NCBI GenBank assembly: GCA_037102815.1
Contig: BTPP01000001.1
Span: 6,845,001 to 6,909,000, forward strand
Reading direction: 5' to 3'
Length of the DNA stretch: 64,000 bases
Source of the DNA: Neurospora intermedia
Taxonomy: Eukaryota; Ascomycota; Sordariomycetes; Sordariales; Sordariaceae
Under the pieces are notes generated by a model that was given only the letters and a program-made list of their open reading frames with translations, made no database searches and had not been told where the DNA came from. This document shows, in pieces, positions 55,162 to 64,000 of this stretch. Numbering within the stretch: position 1 is the first letter of the stretch; each line of letters opens with the position of its first letter. A program made the translations under genes and the position numbers.

Positions 55162-58100
55162 TTCCTTATGTTGTTTCGTCCGATGTCTTTCCAGCCACAC
55201 CTCAGCTAAACCTCACAACCGTAATCTGAGGCTCTGTTTTGCCTGATCGGACTTTGCTTGCAACCTTTTTGCCTTTTGGCCTGAACTGATAGGATTTGCC
55301 CGTGTCAGATTTCTGATGGCGATCAAAAGCCTTGAAACTCCGCCTGGCGTCGTTGTTAGACACCGATCAGAGACTGATCCTTGCAAGAGGCAGTGGTGTG
55401 CAGGTCCCGAGAGACTTGCTCGGCGGTGGTAGTTCGTAGGGGCTAGGTGCTGCAGGGCGACCTCTTCGAACTGCTGCAGCTGGTAGCAGGGATGTGAATT
55501 ACTGCTAGAGAGGTGACAATGCTGTGCAAAGTTACGGAGATACTGTTCGTCTGGTTCGGACTCCTAGGAAGTGTGAAGGTGGGGTGGATGTGTTCTGAGT
55601 GGGTGGTGATCGGACACAGCAGCGCCAAATGCAGACGGGGCAGACTCTAGACTGGATCCTTCCTGTCTGATTGCTCTTGATCCGGACTTGGCTCGATTGT
55701 TCACGGTAGATTAAGCCCGATAAGGAGAGCTGGTGTGAGAACAGACTCAGAATCTCTCGGTGGCCTGGCTGAGAACGTGCTGTCTATGGTTGTCTAGGTA
55801 CCCTAATGCGTAAGGTATGCGTGTCTTGTGTTGCGCTCCAGCTACTAGATAGGAGACCCGGGACCTGATGGACGTACGTTTTGTGAGCGAGTGTTCATGC
55901 TAGAGCTGCCAGTCAAGCTTTGTCCCACACACCATCCCCCGTTCATTTCACTCTCACTCCGGATTTTCCTCGTCTCCCTTCAAGTGTCCCCCTCTCCGAG
56001 GACTTCGTTCACTTGATTTTGTACACACCGGCACACACCGAGGATATCTTGTAACCCTCAACCCGGGACTCAGGCACGAAAAGCCTAATCTAGATGCACA
56101 ACCCCGGGATAACCAAGAAGAGCAACTCCAAAGGACTGGGGGAAAAGAGAAAGGACAAAGACCAACCTGACAGGTCGCTTATTTGCGTACTTGACCTCGG
56201 TGTGAAGAGGTTGTGAACTCGGACGTTTAAGTCCTGCGTGCGTCGTGTATGTCTGTACGGCTGTAGTAATGTCTTGAATTTATAAAACTCGGGTGACCGC
56301 GGCCGTGTCTCTGTTTCTCGGACAAGTCTGTCTGACTGGGGAATCCTCGAACGAAGGGCTTGGACGTATGGCAATGCGAGAAAGCGAGAGAATGCCGTGC
56401 CGCAGGCGGAAAGTGATTAAAGACTGATTGATTATGTCGAGAATTACTCGGTCAATATGAAAAGGGGAGTGACCTGGAAGCCAAGTTGATATGAAATCCA
56501 ACCAAATTGAGAAAAGCAGTGACCTGGAAGTCCTGAAAATCAAAGAGAAAGAAACGAGAGACAAGACAGATACGGAAAACAAAGAAGAAGTGTTGCAGGA
56601 GATGCCATAGTGTTATAAGTCTTCATCTAGTCGCCTTCATGCTCTGATGACAGGATCAACAAGCCCCCCCTGGTCGGACTGTCCATACCTGAACACGAAC
56701 CAGCCATAGGCATATACTCTGTTTGTAGTCACTTCAACGTGCAGTCTAGCCACTTAGCCAGAGCGGTTAAGCTCCTCGCTGCCATAAAAGAAGCAGTAGA
56801 GGCCATCTCTGTACAGTATGATCTCCTCAGACACCACTTGGTTAATTACAATTTCTGAAAAGCCGTATCGTATCATGCATACACCAAACCATACCCCAGC
56901 TTGCTTCCTTGGCATGGGCTGCCCTATGTCAGGCGTATAGGGAGTAGTAGCCAGACTAGGGAGCATATAGAGAGGTATAGGGCAACGTTTGTGTCTTTGT
57001 TGGCTTCTCCAGTACGGCCAGCCCCAGCCTCATCCTGGCACGAGCACTCAAGCTAGGGTACTTCTGGATGAAGCGAGCCATCGGAAGCCCGCCTCAGTGC
57101 CATGCTGAAGGGCAAGGGGAAAAAGGAAATGTAACTGTTGTCCATGTCTGCATGAATCCGGGACCCCAGCTGTGGTACAACAAAGTGCAAGTGCACAAAA
57201 ATAGGGAGTGACTAATCAGACGGTTCGCCAGCTACTGGGTTTTGAGCAAGCAGAAGGTTGCGCATACAAGGTTATGAAGCATCATATAGCGTGAAAGCGT
57301 ATTTGTTTCGAAATTTGGCTCCGCTGTCAAAAAAGGGCGACGGCTGTTGTGGTAGTTGAGGATTTCCTTCCCGCCGTCGCTTGTGATACTTGCATCAACT
57401 CTTAGATGGAGAGATACCTGAGAGCAGGAAGGTCAAGAAAGGTCTGCAAAGTCCAGATGCCTTTAGGTCTTCTCACTGTTCGGATGCTGGCAGGTAGATC
57501 TCTCTTCTTGTGAAAAATAGTGGCCAGGGGAGGAGGGGTGGGGGTTCTGGTCTGGGGTCTGGGAGAAGGGGGCAAAGAAGTGCGCCATCGGTATGAGAGT
57601 GAAATCTGATAGGACGATGAGAAAGAATGATGCCAAAACGGTGCGTCAACCTCGACCTCGCCTGATGGTCGATTCTCCTCCACGTTTCTGGGAACAGACT
57701 TTCGAGAGAGCATGTGTGGAAGTTGTGCTGAGAAAACGAATCTTTTTCCTTCTTGCGTCCAATAAGTTTTGACTAGACTAGACAACGGTTTGGCACTATC
57801 ATCCCGTTTTCGACAGCGAAATGCGTGGAAAAAGAAACCATAGCATGCACCTGAACCGATGGCGTTTACACAGCATCATCGTCATTCCCTCGACCTTGAT
57901 AGAGCTACATCAGGTACACCCAGTGCCCAGTGCCAGCTGCCATCCAACTCTGTCAATACAAACCAAGGCACAGTGGAAACAACACGAAGGGAGTGCCTAA
58001 TCAGGTATAGCATACGTGCGAGAGCTTCAGGTGTGTTTGCCCTTGGCCGTAGCCCTGTAAGCGCATGACACAAAAGCCTTTGCAGACAAGTACCCCCGTC

Positions 58101-61100
58101 CAAGGCTGAAAGAAAGATGGATTGTATGCATGGCAGAAATGGAGCTCAAGGTAACATGTCAAAGATGAAGTAAAAGCGGAAAAAATATCCATAGCTTCGC
58201 TGAAAGAGGGAATTCCACGTCCGTGTTCATGTCCATAGGCAACCCAAACCACCAACCTCAGACCGACATGGGTGACAGATAGTCTGGATTATTGATCTCG
58301 CCGTAGCACATGTTTGCTGAACAACCAGAAAGAGGATAGCGAGCCAGGCGGACAGAGGGGCTACTAGCCTCATATCCCCAGCCCATTGACTGCCTCAGCA
58401 ACCCCTGTCCCACTCGGAAACATGGACAAACGACGTGTGTGAGACATGAGGGACATGATATATACATACATGAAAGCCCAGTGTTACGCAAGTACATGAC
58501 TAGCATGTAACTTGGGAAGAATGCCTGGGTAGAGGGCCTCATTTATGATTGTGAGCTGTGTGGATGTCAGCAGGCCGGGCAGTCCATCTTGGAGAAGGGG
58601 GAAGCTGATGAGATAGCGAGAGTAAAGCACTTTGGCCAGATGTCAGCCAGCAGCCCTGAGCGAGTGCTGCGAGGGGAAGGAAATAGAAGGAAATGGGGAG
58701 GATGAACTGGGAGAACAACTGAAGAACTGAACGAGACAGAACTAGATACAGGACTCAAGGTGACGCAGACCCCCTATCCGAATGAATGATTGCAATGCAT
58801 TACAATGATTCGCGAGTGCGAGGGAGGTGTTGGTTTGTATGAGTGGTGCGCGACCTCAATATTGACCCCTCCCATTTGCAGATTTCGTGTAACACTAGTG
58901 ACACAGTGAAAAAGAGAAAAGGAAATCTTGGGTAGGTTGTACTTGGTTCCCTGCTCGTTTTGCTCCGGTCTTTCGTTCGCAGAAATCCTTCCACTTTGCT
59001 CTTTTCGCTGCTTTCCGTTCGTTGTTCTTGCTGGAAATTGAAGTGTTGTCCATTGTCGATTGTCGTCTGTTGATGTTGCACCGGCCGTTCGGCATCTGGC
59101 TCCGCTCATGCAAGGCTGATGAGAGCAGACGCTTCAAACGGATATAAATGACGATTTCCGCGAAAAAAAAGTGATAAGTGACAGAAGTTGGTGGGTAAAA
59201 GCGCTGAATGCCAAACAACGGAGTTTAGGTGACAGGACAGATTGAAGATGCCCCCCGACTTGCCCAGATTGTTGTGTTCAGTTGTTTGGCAGACACAAGA
59301 GGCATTCGATTACATGATGCAGTCAGAATTCAGCTGTTCCCCCCTTCCTCATTGAGTGAAGCCAAGGTGTTGCGACATGCCCAAGGTGGAATAGTTGCTC
59401 CTGCCAAATAAGCTGAACAACTTAGGTATGCCCCTCTTGTCAAAAGGAAAGAGCTTCCTCGTTCTTCCCCTCTCTCCTAATTCCCCCCACTGTGCTTCCT
59501 GTTGTACTGCGACTGACTGGAGTGCCTGTTCAGTGTTTGCTTTTTCATGCTGTCTGTTGTGCGTCACTAGCGTGGTATCGCCAGGTCAGGCCGGTCTCCC
59601 TCTTGCTGACCTAATGCTCATGAGCAAAGTAGAACAACTTGAAGTGTTCAATCTTCATCGGTCCGGTCCCTCTCAAGTTCTGCTTAGTTGTCGTCATCTT
59701 GCTGAAGAAGAATTCGATTGATCGCGGCCAAATGAATTGATACCAGGTTGAAGTAGAATTGTCCAAGGTTGAGGAAGAGGCCAGAAATCGAAGACGGACA
59801 CCATGCTACCATGTAGAGCGGCAAGTATCTATGGTGGTGAGTTTGCATCATGGAAGAACCAACACCCCTCGACATTTTCTTCCATCGATGATGTTGACAG
59901 CAAACACAACGGCACTACGAGATTGAACAGAACTGAAGCAGCGAACGGGCGCCGCCCCAGTGCCCCCTCCCCAGCCAGCCCTCCCAAGGGTAATTCAGGC
60001 GCAAACCAACAACCCAAGCCAAGGAAGGTCCCAAGGAAGGCACCCCTGATTCTATCACTTTTGGCTGGGAGTGATCTGATCGCCTTGAACCTGCGCCGGC
60101 ACTCACAAATGTGAGCGATCTCTTGCTGCCCACGCCATGAGGTTCAGTTGCCTTTTCCGATTTGTTGCCAATGGACGACTTCTTCCCCAGGCATGGCATG
60201 CCAACGAGTAGTAGCGTCAACGGTCAATTCGTTATGCCACCATGTTCTGCATTCTTCAAACGAAGAATAATTCCACTACTATCTATCTACCCACTCTTGG
60301 GCACAGAAGGAAGTCCCGCCATGGTAGTCGTGCTGTGTGTAGTGTAATGGCGCGATACTTACTGTAAATGTATTGCTTTCGTCCGAAATTATCACATTTG
60401 ACACTGAAATGATCGGCCGGCCCCTGCCTTCCTTCCTTCCTGCCCACTCGGTCCGGTCCGAGGGCCTTCATGTGCACGGGCGCGGTACGAGACGTTACCG
60501 ATACATGTCCCGATTAAAGAGGTCTTTCGGAAGGAGTTACTGTCATTAGATCAGATCGATTGGAGGAAGGAAGCCCGAAACGGAATTAGGGAGTCGTCCG
60601 TCGTTTCCTCTTGCATGTCACGCGACTGCATCTGCAACGGCAACTGCAACTGCAACTTGAACTCCTAATCTGCTTGCCAGCTGTCATCATCGTCAAACAC
60701 GAGAGTCTCTCCGACCCTCCATTCAACATCCATCAATACATGACCCGACTGTCGACCGTTGATGATGATGATGATGATGGCTCGGCAACGTCCTACAGTC
60801 AACCTAGTTCCGAGCATACAACACATCGTTATCAGCAGCCAAGATTATCGACGAGGGCAGTTCGTATCGACTTGACGCTACCAGGCCTTGGAAAGCCTAT
60901 GACAGGCCCCAATGTTGCGCCCCCAAGCAAGCCAGAAGCGAGCCTAGAAGCGTTGAAGTACGTATGTATGTTTGTCGGAAGGAACCTTGACCAATCATGT
61001 ATAACCTAGACCTCGAACCGCATATCGTGGCAGATCCCCTAAATCTGAAGTTGGGTGCTAGTCCTCCAATCCTTCCGCCAGTCGCTGTTTCGCCTCACGT

Positions 61101-61164
61101 CCAAGCAGGTTTGTGTGGCATCAACGGCAAAATCGGCAGCGACTATTCGGACGGACCCTTCCAT

Positions 61165-61469
61165 CAATCTTCGGAGACGAAACGCCAGCACGAGGTGCGG
61201 ATAGATAGATGACACACATGCCAACCAGACAAGATTGGCGAGTGGCTGCACTCGAATTTGAGGGTGTCGTTGGTGAGGGGGTTGCCGTTGCGGAAGATTT
61301 GGACGGCCTAGGCTCGAAGAAAGGCGTTCGGATAATTGCAGTAGCCCATGGTACAGTATCCGCCGTCCGCGCTGTCAACGAAGCTCTTGATGCCCTTGCT
61401 GTTCTCCTCCCCGACATGCACATACCCGTCTCCCTCGTTGCCCAGTGGTTGCACGTACTGCCCGCTAAA
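61165..61469 (-). pseudogene. Possible decayed coding segment, family unknown
   Basis: On the minus strand a protein-like stretch reads FSGQYVQPLGNEGDGYVHVG, then a Lys/Ser-rich link, FVDSADGGYCTMGYCNYPNAF and, after one in-frame stop, VQIFRNGNPLTNDTLKFECS. The Cys, Gly and Tyr pattern looks like a secreted protein or enzyme. A TTGCAG acceptor precedes it. Farther upstream on the same strand (about 61980-62110), AIKFIESAEN and CGLGWDM also look coding but are broken by stops. It may instead be an exon set I failed to join. I cannot name the family. Confidence 0.25.
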
Positions 61470-62930
61470 ACTGCAAGACATGAGAGAGGGTGTCGTAGTT
61501 GACGAATGAGCTTGAAGCTGACAGCTAGTTCCGATTTTATAGGCCAGTCAAGGAAACACTTGTGTGCCCTGTCGCTCTCACCCTCTCGACATCATCGTCG
61601 TCCCCCTTCACGTCGCAACCGAAATCAAACCTCTTCGGAACTCGCCCAGGGCTGGGATAGAACCCTTCAACCTCGTGGCTTGCAGATATTGAAGTGGCCC
61701 TGACATGATCAAAGCCCGCAACACGAGATTTTGCGCCGCATACTAGCCTCTCACGTCTCCACAAGCCACGAGAGTATGAAACCAGCGTCATCAGAAACAC
61801 ATCCAACGCAACCTGATTCGAGGGGGGCCCAGAAAGAGCATGGGGTTCGGATCGGATAAAAAAGAGTCTGTGATTTTCCTGTCCGAAGTGGCTGCAGTCG
61901 AGGGTTCCGATCGACCGTCTTCGGCTTGTCCAGCAAATACCCTGGGGCAACACAATCTCGATGGCCCATCCAAATGGTGTCAAACCACTGTGTTATCTCC
62001 CTGAATCTAGATTGTCATATCCCATCCAAGGCCACAACTGCTCCTTCGATCATTTTCTGCGCTCTCGATGAATTTGATGGCGCGCTTCCACCCGTCGCCT
62101 GCAAATCATGATCACCAACGAGATTGACCCAGACCTGGCAAACCTAAAAGACAAACAAGGCCTGCAAGGATACTCCCGATGCCTTGGCGAAGCAGTGCTA
62201 GTATCTTTGGCACCCTTGTTGACACACTCTGTCACTATCAATGATGGAAACTTCCGAGATCAACTGGCAACCTTGAGCTATACCTGTCCAGCAATGCTGC
62301 AAATCAACCGCTACACTCGCACCACAATGCACTGTTTCAATCCACAAGCATAGCCAAACAGCAAAACCCAAAAGGTAGACGATCTGCCGGACTCGGTCCG
62401 ACGATCTAACTGATATCGGGGACACGGCGGGTATGCCTGACACAAGCGAAAAGATGAGGAAGGGGTACCTTGCAGTAAACGGCTGGATGTGGGTGGCCGC
62501 GTATTGTGTGTGTGTGAGTGTGTGCGCGTACGACTTCGCCTGCTGTCCGTTGGTTGTTGAAACGGACGGACCAGAGGGCGTGGCGGCCGCCTGGCCGTGG
62601 GCTGGGCTTTGTTCAGGTCTTCAGGTCGCCGCGAAACGAGGGGGCGAAGAAGGAGATGTGGAGGTAAGGCGATGTGCAATATCGTTTGATTCGCGGACAG
62701 CCGTTGACGTTGACACCAACGCGTAACCATCGGCTGATGTTGTGCATCTGCTACCCTCTGAGGAAAGTTGTGAAAGTCCAGCTTCATCCAAGTGGTGCCT
62801 CGCAACGACCAGACCCTCGAGCCAGTGACACCTTGTACCACCCAATACCTCCTCTCTTCGCCCATTATCCGCATTCAAATGTGACGAACTAAGCAGATAC
62901 CGTTGGCGGAGTAAAGATGCCGTAGCCCCG

Positions 62931-62970
62931 TAGTGTAGTGTAGTGTAGTGTAGTGTAGTGTAGTGTCGTG
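62931..62970 (+). repeat. (TAGTG)7 pentanucleotide repeat plus one variant unit
   Basis: Seven perfect TAGTG units at 62931-62965 are followed by TCGTG. It does not match the fungal telomere repeat TTAGGG. Confidence 0.85.
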
Positions 62971-63779
62971 TCGTTCATATTATCACAAGCTGGGAGGTAC
63001 AAGAGCATCGATAAAGCTTCTGTGTGGCCGCAAAGCAAGCAAAACCCACTGACTACGCACGAGAGAGAAGCTTGAGCTGACAGTCTGATACGCCGCCCCT
63101 CCGAGGGCTTTTTCATGCATCCCATGGTTGGCCCCTGGCGCGCCAAAGTCAAAGTAGTTGACGTGGAACATGTCGGTGGAATGTGATCATCAAACCAAGC
63201 AGGGCAAGTCCTGCCGAGCTCACTTCAGTCTTTGTGCAACGTTGGTTGACTTTGATGACGATGAGGCAAGGTGCGCTTTGATATGACAATTGGCCCACCC
63301 CTCAGCAGACACTTACCATGCAAGCGCAAAAAAACCCACGGAAGACGGCGATTGTCGAGACTTGCTTTCCTCCTTTGCTCAGTAAAGTCGGGCAGTGCAA
63401 CATGTCTACATTGGAGAAGACATGAAGGAACGTAGGGGCGAAACAGCTTGCGGTAGGGCCCGTCTAAATGAAGAGAACTGAAAGGCCGGCTAGAGGTATG
63501 CGTGTCTTCGATCCGTTCGTGTCAAACCATTTAAGCTAGGTTAGGTCCGAGACAATTGGATGCTCGTAAGCGATAGAGTAAGTCGTCGTGGTGGTAGCCC
63601 AACATTATTGCATACGAGTGTCAGCCCTATTAAGCCAGGCTGTAACAAGCCAAGGCAGATCTCGGTTCCGAGATGTGCATTTTTTCCGGGAGAGAGTTTG
63701 GCGGCGGATATGAGGCGACGACAAAGATAGAATATGCCCCCTAAGCGGAAGGCAAGTTTATGCGTGCGTGCATGCGTGC

Positions 63780-64000
63780 CTACCTCCTCCTATAGTCATC
63801 GCGACCTCTATTGTCTCTGTCTCTGCCTCTGCGGTGGTCCCTGTCATTGTAGTCTCGGTCGCGGTATCGGTCACGACTACGGTCGCCGCGTCTGTCTCTG
63901 CGGTCCGAGTCTCGATCATCTCGGCGGCGGTCAGCATCTCTTGGCCCGCGTCTGTTGTCACGGTCGTCCCGCCGGTCACGGTCCCTTCGAGGACTCCTAC
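63780..64000 (-). CDS. Arg/Asp-rich C-terminus of a probable RNA-processing protein (gene runs off the right edge)
   Basis: The last 73 codons of a minus-strand gene are visible; the stop is TAG at 63780-63782. The visible protein is an uninterrupted Arg-Asp/Arg-Ser tail (RRSPRRDRDRRDDRDNRRG, later RSRDRYRDRDYNDRDHRRG) ending DDYRRR. Such RD/RS tails occur on splicing factors and RNA-binding proteins (for example Prp38, U1-70K or cyclophilin types) and drive nuclear speckle targeting. The catalytic or RNA-binding part lies outside the window, so no specific name is possible. A second frame across the same bases (63758-63979) is Thr-rich and is the shadow. Confidence 0.7.
   Translation of the reverse strand, partial: RSPRRDRDRRDDRDNRRGPRDADRRRDDRDSDRRDRRGDRSRDRYRDRDYNDRDHRRGRDRDNRGRDDYRRR

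Larger units (their letters stand above)
55162..63779. other. Gene-poor 8.6 kb upstream of the Zn2Cys6 gene
   Basis: I read both strands and found no frame with a recognisable domain or coherent spliced gene. The longest frames (57402-57785 minus, 58774-59109 minus, 61537-61983 minus, 62311-62874 minus) are compositionally odd and isolated. The part nearest 55161 is presumably promoter and a long leader. A possible decayed gene (61165-61469) and a pentanucleotide repeat (62931-62970) are listed separately. A long non-coding transcript cannot be ruled out. Confidence 0.45.

Noticed and set aside
56745-56800. Possible tRNA fragment (TTAGCCAGAGCGGTTAAGC resembles a D-arm)
   Set aside because: No anticodon stem, T-arm or 3' acceptor follows; there is no sign of a tRNA or insertion site.
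62931-62970. Telomere-like repeat
   Set aside because: The unit is TAGTG, not TTAGGG, and it is only about 40 bp inside ordinary DNA.
1-64000. CRISPR array, prokaryotic operon, rRNA or 5S gene
   Set aside because: No regularly spaced repeats and no ribosomal RNA sequence were seen; introns and gene content are fungal.

Overview
The window is nuclear DNA of a filamentous ascomycete, most likely an order Sordariales relative of Neurospora, Sordaria or Podospora. The reasons are: short GT-AG introns (about 55-90 nt) with CTAAC-type branch points; fungal-only families (PTH11-type receptor, LaeA-like methyltransferase, GH6 cellobiohydrolase, Zn2Cys6 factor); and a 3.3 kb island of extreme T/A content typical of repeat-induced point mutation (RIP), a process best known from that group. 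The species assignment is inference. Exon coordinates were joined by hand from splice motifs, and every multi-exon model given here closes in frame.

Left part (1-9.8 kb): the 3' end of a rhodanese/Cdc25-like phosphatase, dynactin p25, an NADPH-type short-chain reductase whose catalytic tyrosine is replaced by phenylalanine, an FAD monooxygenase with a GC-AG intron, and a LaeA-like methyltransferase. At 10.0-13.3 kb lies a complete-length DNA transposon footprint: 50-bp terminal inverted repeats and an 8-bp target duplication around an interior destroyed by RIP. Next (13.6-21.5 kb) come two tandem paralogues of an unknown coiled-coil family that share one intron position. A tRNA-Ser(UGA) and a secreted GH6 cellobiohydrolase follow.

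Middle (29-49.2 kb): a seven-helix PTH11-like receptor; GTP cyclohydrolase II (first step of riboflavin synthesis); a very large acidic nuclear protein with coilin-like ends; a run of four short, fast-evolving Ser/Pro-rich genes, one built of 78-bp in-frame repeats; ribosomal protein eS24; and an eEF2 lysine methyltransferase (Efm3/FAM86 type).

Right part (49-64 kb) is gene-poor. A Zn2Cys6 transcription factor sits between a 4.2 kb stretch full of AGGTACCT-type palindromes and an 8.6 kb stretch with no convincing gene. The window ends in the Arg/Asp-rich tail of a probable RNA-processing protein. Apart from the paralogue pair and the Ser/Pro-rich run, neighbours have unrelated jobs. There is no sign of an operon-like or biosynthetic cluster, although a LaeA-like methyltransferase and an FAD monooxygenase lie side by side.
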